Assembly (NCBI GenBank): GCA_028280325.1
Contig: JANQLZ010000083.1
Coordinates: 1-50,078 of the forward strand
Reading direction: 5' to 3'
Origin: Bacillota bacterium
GTDB taxonomy: Bacteria; Bacillota; UBA994; PWPR01
Length of the DNA: 50,078 bases
A model generated the notes under the pieces. The model was not told where the DNA came from and searched no databases. It saw nothing but the letters and a program-made list of their open reading frames with translations. Every line of letters begins with the position of its first letter. The first letter of the stretch is position 1. A program made the position numbers and the translations under genes. Below, in pieces: positions 9,001 to 16,249 of this stretch.

Positions 9001-10557
9001 TCAATCTTGCAGTTCTTCTTGCAGCAGCTTCATAAACGGGTTGGTGTAATGCGCTGCCCGCTTGATTACCCCGGACAATCCCTTGCCCCCTTCTGGCATC
9101 CGGCGGACATTGGCGAACATGCCCCTGGCCAGCGTCTCCTCAATGCCGATACCTTCGATCTCCTCCAGCATCTCGCAGGCTTCATGTAAAACTTTTTGGG
9201 CCCTGGTCTGAATTATTCCTCCAGCCTTAAAGTGTATTTCGTCGCCTAAATTACGAGCCGCCTTCATCACATAAATGGAATTCTCCAAAGCTATGGCCCG
9301 GTCATGCATAAAAGGGGTATGAATAGCCTCGGTCAGCATCCCCAACAGGTGGATGCCCTGGCTGGTTAAAACAGAAACAAGATTGAATAAAGCATTTTGC
9401 ACCTGGCCCTTAAATATATCACCGGTCATGTACTTAGTTGGCGGCATGTACTTTAGCGGACAATCTGGAAACAGCTCCCGCGACAGCTGGGCCTGAGCTA
9501 ATTCATAAAGCAGACTGTTTTCAGTTTTGGGATCGATTTCAAAGGCATGCCCCAAACCCATTTGCTCATGCCTCAATCCAGACAACAGCGCCAACTGCTC
9601 ATTGATAAATTGAGATGCAATCACTGTATGGCCTTCTTCAAAGGCATCTGCAGTAGTCAGGTAATTATCCTCTCCGGTATTAATAACAACCCCGGCATAA
9701 GCATTGATCATGCGAGAAAAATACTGGTCAACAAAGGTGCGTTTCATGTTGATATCTCGAAAAAGTATCCCGTACATCGAGTCATTAAGCATCATATCTA
9801 AACGCTCAAAGGCACCCATTGCAGCTATCTCCGGCATGCACAGACCTGAACAGTAGTTAACCAGCTGAATATATCTGCCGACCTCAGCCCCAACCTCATC
9901 CAAAGCTGCTCTCATTATCGCAAAGTTAGCCTGGGTAGCATATGAACCGCCAAACCCCTCGGTTGTCGGGCCATAAGGCACATAATCCAGCAGGCTTTGC
10001 CCGGTTGTTCTGATAACAGCGATTATGTCAGCCCCCTGCCGCACAGCTGAGCAGGCTTGAACGGTGTCTTCATAGATATTTCCGGTGGCGACGATGACAT
10101 ACTGGCAGGGAGACCGGCCCGGCGGATACTGACGACATAACTCAGATCTTTTATTTCTATTTTCCTTGATTTTCTGCATTGCCAGGCAGGCGTTGAGGTT
10201 TATCGCTTCCTCAATCTCATCCTCAGGCTGAATCGGCACCTGACCCAGATCTATACTGCCTGCTGAGATCTTTTCTGCCAGTTGCTGGGGCTCAATTTCA
10301 TAGTAAACCATAGCATTTCCCAGCCACCAGGCTATGCCCTTCCCCAGTTTTCTCTGCTGGTGAACATGATCGACCACTACATTGGGCAGCGGAACACCTA
10401 ACAGATCAACCCCATCTATACCCATTAACCGAGCTACGGTTCTTTCGACAGCTACTGTAGTATGCTGATCAACCATTTGTTGAATATTGTGAGCAATGTT
10501 TTGAGCAGCGCTTCGTGCTCTGTCTACCAGGTTTAAATCTAAGTTCAGTTTGCTCAT
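9001..10557 (-). CDS. kamD: Beta-lysine 5,6-aminomutase, alpha subunit
   Basis: Large TIM-barrel subunit that, with KamE, forms the beta-lysine/D-lysine 5,6-aminomutase. The 518-aa length and the conserved blocks VARLMGIDGVDLLGVPLPN, GEDNYLTTADAFEEGHTVIA and LPPTKYMTGD-like MPPTKYMTGD are those of KamD. The start is ATG 10557 (MSKLNLD) with GGGAG upstream; 23 earlier in-frame codons overlap kamC and are excluded. It sits four bases after kamC and 11 bases before kamE, as expected for subunits made together. B12 enzymes of this type suffer suicide inactivation, which gives context to the adjacent kamB and kamC. Confidence 0.95.
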   Translation of the reverse strand: MSKLNLDLNLVDRARSAAQNIAHNIQQMVDQHTTVAVERTVARLMGIDGVDLLGVPLPNVVVDHVHQQRKLGKGIAWWLGNAMVYYEIEPQQLAEKISAGSIDLGQVPIQPEDEIEEAINLNACLAMQKIKENRNKRSELCRQYPPGRSPCQYVIVATGNIYEDTVQACSAVRQGADIIAVIRTTGQSLLDYVPYGPTTEGFGGSYATQANFAIMRAALDEVGAEVGRYIQLVNYCSGLCMPEIAAMGAFERLDMMLNDSMYGILFRDINMKRTFVDQYFSRMINAYAGVVINTGEDNYLTTADAFEEGHTVIASQFINEQLALLSGLRHEQMGLGHAFEIDPKTENSLLYELAQAQLSRELFPDCPLKYMPPTKYMTGDIFKGQVQNALFNLVSVLTSQGIHLLGMLTEAIHTPFMHDRAIALENSIYVMKAARNLGDEIHFKAGGIIQTRAQKVLHEACEMLEEIEGIGIEETLARGMFANVRRMPEGGKGLSGVIKRAAHYTNPFMKLLQEELQD

Positions 10558-10561
10558 TACT

Positions 10562-12208
10562 TTATTCTCCCTTAAACAATGATTTCTCAGTATGGCTTTC
10601 CTCAGCCAGCTGCATGGCTCTGGCAACTATTTTTTTATCCATACCTAGCAGGCGGGCAATCTGCAGGGCCTTACTGCCCCCCCTGTTCTTCTCAGTAACC
10701 GGCTCTAAATTATAATCAATACAGGAGCTCAGGGTTGCTATATCCAGGTCATCTGTCAGATTTCCATCTTGCCATCTGGCATAATTGAGTCCTTTGATTT
10801 GCCACTCGTATACTGGAACCTTTTCAGTTATACCCGTATAGTGGGTAGTTACTACGACAATACAGTTGCTCCGATGGAGCTCCTCCAAAACAGCAATGGC
10901 CAAGCTTTCCCCAACAATGGGTGAGGTGCCGTGAGCTATCTCGTCGATCAGCACCAAACCAAATTCCTGTTTGTGATTGAGGATAGTTTTTAGGGCTTTA
11001 ACCTCCTGGCCAAAATGGCTGAGTCCGGTCAGAATTGAATCCTGGTCGCTGCGTGAAAAATAAACATAATCCCGCAAGCCTATTTTCATGCTCTCGGCCG
11101 GCACCGGCATTCCAGCATGAACCATCAGCGTTAGCAGTTGAATCAGGCGCAAGGTCACTGTTTTTCCACCCATGTTGATGCCGGTTATCAGGGATACACC
11201 GGCCGGCAATCTGATAGTACGGGGCGTAAAATCAGCCTCATCAGCAACCAGGATTTCTGCTAAAATCGGGTGCCTTCCCCGGCTAATTTCAATCAGGTTT
11301 TCCTCGACAATTTCAGGCCGGACACCTGCCAGCTCATTAGCAGCCTTTGCTCGAGCCAGCAGCGTATCCAGATAGCCGATATCTTTTAGTAATTGTAATA
11401 TTCGGCCCAGAACAGGGCTGAGAGATTCCCCAAGTTCTGTTCTTATCACTTGTAAATGCTGGCGCAGCAATCTCTCAGTATTTTTTCTGGCTGCTTTCAG
11501 CTCCTTAATCTGCTCAGTGTCTTTTACTCTAAATTTAATTGTATGTTCGGTTTGGGAAAGCAGCTCAATATTGTCAAGCTGTCGAAGCCGGGTGATGATA
11601 TCCTGTTGATGCTTACTGACCGTGAATACACTCTTAGTTTGGCTGCCCAGAATACTGACTGCCCGTCGGCTGTTGTCCTGGGTTTCACTGATCAGCGCCC
11701 TTTCCAAATGACGCAGCTGCTTCCTCAATTCTGCAAGAGTCTGGCTGTAGGAATTGGCCAGATAAAAACTGCCCTCTACCCGATTACCATCTTTCAAAAC
11801 CTCCAGTACAACTGATAAAGCGCCGTTCTGGGTGTCGATTATATCCTGCAGAACACTGTTATCAACTATTGCAGTAATTTCATTTAAGAGATTGCAGCAT
11901 CTGTTCAGTTCAAACAGATTGATATCTGTAACCTGACCCAACTCGATTTGGTCCAGATGATTGTCGACTTTCCGTAATTGTTTTAATAAGCGCCTCAGCT
12001 TTACAGCGCCTTTCAGGTCATGCTTCAAAAAACTTCTGACCAGCTCTACCCGGCTAAAAAGCTCCTGCAGTTGGTCCTGCTGACACCTTCGTAACAGGCG
12101 AAAGCAACGATGATTGGCTTTACCATAGGGAGAAAGCGGCTTAATCAAATCAAATACCTTGGCGAAATCACCTGACAAATTTTTATTCCAATCTACCAGC
12201 AGGCTCAC
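10562..12208 (-). CDS. kamC: KamC, MutS-related ATPase of the lysine mutase cluster
   Basis: MutS family C-terminal ATPase without the mismatch-recognition domain. Walker A is TGINMGGKT about two thirds along, Walker B is LVLIDEIAHGTSP, and TTHYTGI follows as a switch region. The N-terminal half is a long helical, coiled-coil-like region. MutS-like proteins of this type recur beside lysine 5,6- and ornithine 4,5-aminomutases; a role in maintaining or reactivating the B12 mutase has been suggested, not shown here. The start is uncertain: AAAGGAGG abuts GTG 12208, and CTG 12199 or TTG 12178 are alternatives. It overlaps the end of kamB. Confidence 0.82.
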   Translation of the reverse strand: MSLLVDWNKNLSGDFAKVFDLIKPLSPYGKANHRCFRLLRRCQQDQLQELFSRVELVRSFLKHDLKGAVKLRRLLKQLRKVDNHLDQIELGQVTDINLFELNRCCNLLNEITAIVDNSVLQDIIDTQNGALSVVLEVLKDGNRVEGSFYLANSYSQTLAELRKQLRHLERALISETQDNSRRAVSILGSQTKSVFTVSKHQQDIITRLRQLDNIELLSQTEHTIKFRVKDTEQIKELKAARKNTERLLRQHLQVIRTELGESLSPVLGRILQLLKDIGYLDTLLARAKAANELAGVRPEIVEENLIEISRGRHPILAEILVADEADFTPRTIRLPAGVSLITGINMGGKTVTLRLIQLLTLMVHAGMPVPAESMKIGLRDYVYFSRSDQDSILTGLSHFGQEVKALKTILNHKQEFGLVLIDEIAHGTSPIVGESLAIAVLEELHRSNCIVVVTTHYTGITEKVPVYEWQIKGLNYARWQDGNLTDDLDIATLSSCIDYNLEPVTEKNRGGSKALQIARLLGMDKKIVARAMQLAEESHTEKSLFKGE

Positions 12209-13205
12209 CTCCTTTAAACCACAACCTGCTGACCACATCTACCACTGGCAGGTCCGGGCACAGGGTGCTGATTTTTACCCCTAACTCCACAATATCTAAT
12301 GTATTCCCCATCCTGATGTTAGGATTAAGGGTTATCCCGGCCAAGGGCAATGACCAGCCGACAAATATCTGAAACCCCTTTTTCGCTAAAGCCTGAACTT
12401 GCTGGGCTGTAATAAATACCGAACCAGTATCTGCCACTACAACCCCCCAATACCGGGTTTGCAGTTTTTGAACCAGAGAAAATGTTAAAGCCCCTCGGTA
12501 AATTAAGCAGCCAGTTTGATCAGCGGTTTTAATTAGAGGTGCCTGCGGACACGGCACTGAGGAAACCTGACTGTCTGTAATAACTGCACAATCCTGACCT
12601 GACAGAATCTGGCGAACCTTTTCTCTAATAGATACTGGGGCCAGCGGCAGTTTGATCAGGCTCAGCTGCTGCCTTGTTTTTTCCACAATCTCTGCAATAC
12701 TCCCTCGCCCTCCTACAGCCATAAAGGCAGCATCACAAAGGCGGGGTGAGATTTGAGACAGGCGGTTTAAAGCGCCATCGACGATAATTAAGTCAGCAAA
12801 ATCAATCATCATCTGTTTTAATTTGATTAAACCGGTCAGCGAAGAAGGCCCGACTATCTCTGTAAAACCGCTCTGATGATAGCGCACGATATAGACCTGA
12901 CCTAAAGGCGTGTGCTGACCTGTAGCCACCAGGATTTCAATATCCTGTCCCGCCTTTTCAATAATTGCAGAGGCGGTTGCCACAATAGTGCCTGATGGAA
13001 CGTATATCTGAGGTTTCTGGTGGCCATCCAACTTGTCAGTTTTTTCTCCATCATATCCTATCGAAGTTATGGCAACTATTTTATTTATGGCAACCGCATC
13101 ATGTAATAAGCGGTTTAAAACTACTGTTTTGCCAGCGTTTTTATTTAAGCCTGAGATAGCTATCGTTATTTTATTTTGGTTTGGTAAGCAATCAGTAAGT
13201 CTCAT
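12183..13205 (-). CDS. kamB: KamB, P-loop protein of the lysine mutase cluster
   Basis: 340-aa protein with an N-terminal Walker A motif, SGLNKNAGKT at about residues 19-28, followed by ITSIGYDGE and a DLIIVDGALNR segment resembling Walker B. This suggests a small NTPase. Function is not established. Its constant position beside kamC and kamD in lysine fermentation clusters suggests a role in assembly, cofactor loading or repair of the aminomutase (inference). ATG 13205 overlaps the kdd stop (TAATG) and has no clear ribosome binding site of its own, so it probably depends on translation of kdd. The symbol is assigned mainly by context. Confidence 0.75.
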   Translation of the reverse strand: MRLTDCLPNQNKITIAISGLNKNAGKTVVLNRLLHDAVAINKIVAITSIGYDGEKTDKLDGHQKPQIYVPSGTIVATASAIIEKAGQDIEILVATGQHTPLGQVYIVRYHQSGFTEIVGPSSLTGLIKLKQMMIDFADLIIVDGALNRLSQISPRLCDAAFMAVGGRGSIAEIVEKTRQQLSLIKLPLAPVSIREKVRQILSGQDCAVITDSQVSSVPCPQAPLIKTADQTGCLIYRGALTFSLVQKLQTRYWGVVVADTGSVFITAQQVQALAKKGFQIFVGWSLPLAGITLNPNIRMGNTLDIVELGVKISTLCPDLPVVDVVSRLWFKGGEPAGRLE

Positions 13206-14239
13206 TAGGCATAGCGTTCTTGGTATAATTGGCGTAGAGCCTGGTTCTCTCGAAGCACTTGCAGAGCTATGGCAGCGTGGTTGTTGCAGTAGCCGTTGCC
13301 GATAATCATCTGCACATCTCTGCCGATTCCCTCTGCCCCTAAAGCTGCCGCAGTAAACGAGGTAGCCATGCTGAAAAAGTAAATCAGGCCGTTATCTTTG
13401 GTCGACAGAATCGAACCCATCTCGGTGTTGGGAACATTGACGCAATTAATTGTTACATCAACCATTTCATTATTGGTTACCCGGGCAACCTCATTCATCA
13501 TGGTTACCGCATCGGTGGCGTCACATACTATTATTTCATCGGCCAATGCTAATCGGGCGATCTCTGCTGCGCCTCTCTGGCTATGGCTCAGGGCAACTAC
13601 CCGGCCAGTTATACCGACCCGCTTCTTGGCTTCATGCAGGCACAGTAAACCTGACTTTCCGGAAGCCCCGATTACCAGTACACTTTGATTAGATTGAACC
13701 AACCGAGCTACCTGTGCCGGGGCACCGGCAACATCTAATACTGATAATGCCAATTTCTCGGGCATATCCTTGGGCAGCTTGGCATAAATGCCGCTCTCAA
13801 ACAGTATAGCCTGGCCTTCAATATCTACCTGGTCAGTGTCGATCTTGATCTTTTTTATCTTATCTATTTTTAAAGGTGTTAAAGATAAAGAAACTAAAGT
13901 GGCAATCTTGTCTCCTATCTGTAAATCTGTTTTGCCTTGTAATTCTGAACCTATCCTTTTAACAGTTCCAATTAACATACCGCCGGAGCCAGTGACCGGG
14001 TTGTGATGTTTACCCCTTTTAGCAACTATATCGAGCATGATTTCCTGTATTTTCTGTTCGTCCTCCTTAGCCTGTTGCTTGATCTGAGTAAAGCTTGCTG
14101 AATCAATGTTCAGGGTTTTGACATCGATAAGTATTTCATTATCGTATAACTCCATGCTATTGTCGATTCTCCAAGCTGGCTGTGGTAACACACCATGAGG
14201 CTCTAATACCCGGTGGGTTCCAAATTTGCATCCTGTCAT
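13205..14239 (-). CDS. kdd: L-erythro-3,5-diaminohexanoate dehydrogenase
   Basis: Oxidises 3,5-diaminohexanoate to 3-keto-5-aminohexanoate with release of ammonia. The opening GCKFGTHRVLEPHGVLPQPA is typical of Kdd, and VLVIGASGKSGLLCLHEA is the Rossmann nucleotide-binding loop. Length from ATG 14239 is 344 aa, near the family norm. That ATG is preferred over GTG 14254 because GGAGGG lies eight bases before it and nothing suitable precedes the GTG. It is the first gene after the tandem lysine riboswitches, so its expression should report directly on them. Confidence 0.94.
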   Translation of the reverse strand: MTGCKFGTHRVLEPHGVLPQPAWRIDNSMELYDNEILIDVKTLNIDSASFTQIKQQAKEDEQKIQEIMLDIVAKRGKHHNPVTGSGGMLIGTVKRIGSELQGKTDLQIGDKIATLVSLSLTPLKIDKIKKIKIDTDQVDIEGQAILFESGIYAKLPKDMPEKLALSVLDVAGAPAQVARLVQSNQSVLVIGASGKSGLLCLHEAKKRVGITGRVVALSHSQRGAAEIARLALADEIIVCDATDAVTMMNEVARVTNNEMVDVTINCVNVPNTEMGSILSTKDNGLIYFFSMATSFTAAALGAEGIGRDVQMIIGNGYCNNHAAIALQVLRENQALRQLYQERYA

Positions 14240-14259
14240 CACTATTCCCTCCACTTTCT

Positions 14260-14305
14260 TTTTTTATAATACAAACGCTATTCAGTATTATTTCACTGAA
14301 TAGCG
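14260..14305 (-). terminator. Proximal riboswitch expression platform (terminator)
   Basis: A perfect 11-bp stem, CGCTATTCAGT then ACTGAATAGCG with an 8-nt loop (14276-14305), is followed on the minus strand by TTTGTATTAT. The 5' arm contains CTATTC, which is also the 3' strand of aptamer helix P1. Ligand-stabilised P1 should therefore block this terminator. It ends about 20-35 nt before the kdd ATG. The U tract is imperfect. Confidence 0.75.
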
Positions 14306-14470
14306 CTTCATATCAGCAGATATGACAATAGTTAAGCTGTGTCTACCTAACTATCAAGGATAATGCCTGGAACCAGCAAAAACCTTTCGGCAATTAATCC
14401 CTTCATTGATAACATCGAGCGTTCCTGCTCTTGTTATTTATCAATTACCATATTAACTGCGCCTCTATTG
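14298..14470 (-). promoter_or_regulatory. Lysine riboswitch aptamer, proximal copy
   Basis: Minus-strand L-box aptamer. P1 is AATAG near 14469-14465 pairing with CTATT near 14303-14299, followed by the conserved AGAGGCGC. Next come a long P2 with an internal AGAGCAGGAACGCTC hairpin, the diagnostic GCCGAAAGG of P3, P4 (ATAGTTA/TAACTAT) and P5 (CATATC/GATATG). This is the lysine riboswitch architecture. It lies directly upstream of kdd, the first gene of a lysine degradation operon, and its P1 3' strand is reused in the adjoining terminator. Confidence 0.9.
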
Positions 14471-14493
14471 AATAGCTATTTAATTTTTTTATA

Positions 14494-14536
14494 ATAAAAA
14501 AGCACTTTCCAGCTTTATAAAAACTGAATAGCGCTT
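14494..14536 (-). terminator. Distal riboswitch expression platform (terminator)
   Basis: On the minus strand AAGCGC (14536-14531) can pair with GTGCTT (14505-14500), continued by TTCAG with CTGGAA (one bulge), around a T-rich loop, and is followed by a run of six T. The 5' arm again includes the P1 3' strand of the aptamer just upstream. The logic is the same as for the proximal copy, although the stem is less perfect. Confidence 0.6.
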
Positions 14537-14700
14537 CATATCAGGTTGATATGACAGTAATCAGGTTATGTCCGCCTGATTCCCAAGGCTCTGTTGAGAA
14601 ACCAACATTTCCTTTCGGCAACCTACCCCTTTACTAATAGCGTTGAGTGTTTCTCCCCTTAAGCATCTATTAGCTACCCGATAAATTGCTCCTCTATAAT
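14526..14700 (-). promoter_or_regulatory. Lysine riboswitch aptamer, distal copy
   Basis: The first-transcribed of two L-box aptamers. AGAGGAGC follows P1 (ATAG/CTAT, short). P2 includes AGCTAATAG/CTATTAG, P3 carries GTTGCCGAAAGG, P4 is AATCAGG/CCTGATT, and P5 is CATATC/GATATG. Its 3' end shares an identical 20-nt block (top strand 14524-14543) with the proximal copy (14296-14315), covering P5 and P1 3' strands and the terminator arm. The body differs strongly from the proximal aptamer, so the duplication is old or the shared block is under constraint. Confidence 0.88.
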
Positions 14701-14754
14701 ACGCGTTATTAAATTCTGCTTTGTTAGATTCCAGATATATTACTATTTTTCCTG

Positions 14755-15558
14755 CTAAGAAATAAAATTCTTTTTAGGCCATGGATAAATTTTATTCTCT
14801 TTTAAGTACCTGATGCTTTGCTCAATTCGATCAAGCCCTTTAACCTCCAGTACCACTCTGGGGAGGTTGGTCAGCTGCTGAATCTCATTATTAAAACCTC
14901 TCCAGTCAATATTCCCAGCACCCAGCGGCAGGTGGGCATCAATATCTCCTTTATTATCACTTAAATGCAGATAAGAAACTCTACTGCCCAATACATTAAG
15001 CCAGCTGGCGAGGCTTTCTCTGCCAAAAACATGGTGATGGCCAAGGTCTAAACATACATTCACTTTGGTATTATAAATATTATCGAGCAATTCTGCAATA
15101 GTATTTGGCTCAAATTCCCACATATTTTCTAAAAGAATTTCGATACTGTATTCCTCAGCCATTCGCCGCCAGAACAGTGCCGACTGTTGCAAATAGTTTG
15201 CTTTATAGCTGGGATTCCTGATCACAGGATTAAACCCCGTGTGAAAAACAATAGAATCAGCGTTGAGCTCTACTGCCGTTTCCAGGCAGATCCTGACTTT
15301 CTCCTGCGAGGCTCTCTTAATCGCCTGATCCGGGCTGCTGACTAACACATCAATAAAAGCTCCATGAAGGGTTATTCTGTTGGTGAAACTGGCTAAATGA
15401 TGTTTGTAAAATTCTTTTCTATAGCGGTACTCCTGCATATCATTGAGTACCGCAGGGGAAGCAAAGTCTACAATTTCAAAAGAAAAGTTGTATTTCTCGG
15501 CAAGTTTTAAATAGGGGTTGTAACTCTCCAACTGCGGCTGAATAAAAATATTATTCAT
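14755..15558 (-). CDS. Sugar phosphate isomerase/epimerase-like TIM-barrel protein
   Basis: 267-aa protein of the xylose isomerase-like / AP endonuclease family 2 fold. Likely metal-site residues lie in LENMWE, CLDLGHHHVF, LHLSDNKGD and the C-terminal LEVKG, in the order usual for this family. The substrate cannot be told from the sequence; sugar or inositol derivatives are common. ATG 15558 is preceded by GGAGTG. It lies upstream of the lysine riboswitches on the same strand, with about 55 bp between its stop and the first aptamer. It may end before them or read into them, and any link with lysine metabolism is unproven. Confidence 0.75.
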   Translation of the reverse strand: MNNIFIQPQLESYNPYLKLAEKYNFSFEIVDFASPAVLNDMQEYRYRKEFYKHHLASFTNRITLHGAFIDVLVSSPDQAIKRASQEKVRICLETAVELNADSIVFHTGFNPVIRNPSYKANYLQQSALFWRRMAEEYSIEILLENMWEFEPNTIAELLDNIYNTKVNVCLDLGHHHVFGRESLASWLNVLGSRVSYLHLSDNKGDIDAHLPLGAGNIDWRGFNNEIQQLTNLPRVVLEVKGLDRIEQSIRYLKENKIYPWPKKNFIS

Positions 15559-15756
15559 TTTGATTCACTCCATTACTCTCACTACATATTATGCGTTTCA
15601 CAGTTTTTAGCTTACCATATCGACCCTGCCAAAACTACATCAAAAAACAATATTTTCAAGAAAAGCTATGCTTAATTTAACTATTATGTGTTTAATGTCA
15701 CACAAAGAATACAGCCATTTGCATACTAAGCATTATTGGGCTGGTAAGAATTGGTC

Positions 15757-15786
15757 TTGACCTCAGATAGTAATAACTGTTATACT
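15757..15786 (+). promoter_or_regulatory. Promoter with operator-like repeat for the GntR gene
   Basis: TTGACC at 15757-15762 and TATACT at 15781-15786 are separated by 18 bp. An imperfect inverted repeat, TAGTAATAAC-T-GTTATACTA with one unpaired base (about 15767-15787), covers the spacer and -10. This suggests autorepression by the downstream GntR/YtrA-type regulator. Confidence 0.55.
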
Positions 15787-15841
15787 ACATATATAACACA
15801 TATTACTATGATAGTATTGATTAATTCTGGAGGTGAGAGTA

Positions 15842-16249
15842 TTGTGGCTGACGATTAATCTGAATTCAGAGACAGCTATTTACACCCAGATTAGAAATCA
15901 AATAATCGAAGGAATAATAGCTGGAAGTATCAAGGAAAATGACTCTCTGCCTTCTGTCAGACAATTGGCAGCAGATCTGGGAGTAAATCTGCACACTGTC
16001 AATAAGGCCTATAATCTGCTGAAGCAGGAAGGATTTATAACCATTCATCGACAAAAAGGAGCTGTAATCAATCCCGCCGAGAACTATCGTGCTGATCAGG
16101 ATTATTTGGTCAAACTGAGTAAAGAACTGAGGCCTGTTATTGCCGAGTCACTTTGCCGAGGAATGACCAGAACAGATTTTATAGAAGCAATAGATATTAT
16201 CTATAATGAGTTTAAGAGTTTAAAAAAGGAGGCTAAAAATAATGGATAA
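15842..16249 (+). CDS. GntR family transcriptional regulator, YtrA subfamily
   Basis: About 135-aa regulator with an N-terminal winged helix-turn-helix: AIYTQIRNQIIEGI, then LPSVRQLAADLGVNLHTVNK and a wing ending GFITIHRQKGA. The short C-terminal tail without an effector domain is typical of YtrA-type members, which usually control adjacent membrane or transport genes. The start is taken as TTG 15842, eight bases after GGAGG; a GTG nine bases earlier overlaps that site. It overlaps the next gene by 8 bp, so it forms an operon with the DUF1648 protein. Confidence 0.88.
   Translation: MWLTINLNSETAIYTQIRNQIIEGIIAGSIKENDSLPSVRQLAADLGVNLHTVNKAYNLLKQEGFITIHRQKGAVINPAENYRADQDYLVKLSKELRPVIAESLCRGMTRTDFIEAIDIIYNEFKSLKKEAKNNG

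Noticed and set aside
14239-14254. GTG 14254 as the kdd start
   Set aside because: It precedes the ribosome binding site GGAGGG that properly serves ATG 14239 and would overlap the switch terminator tail.
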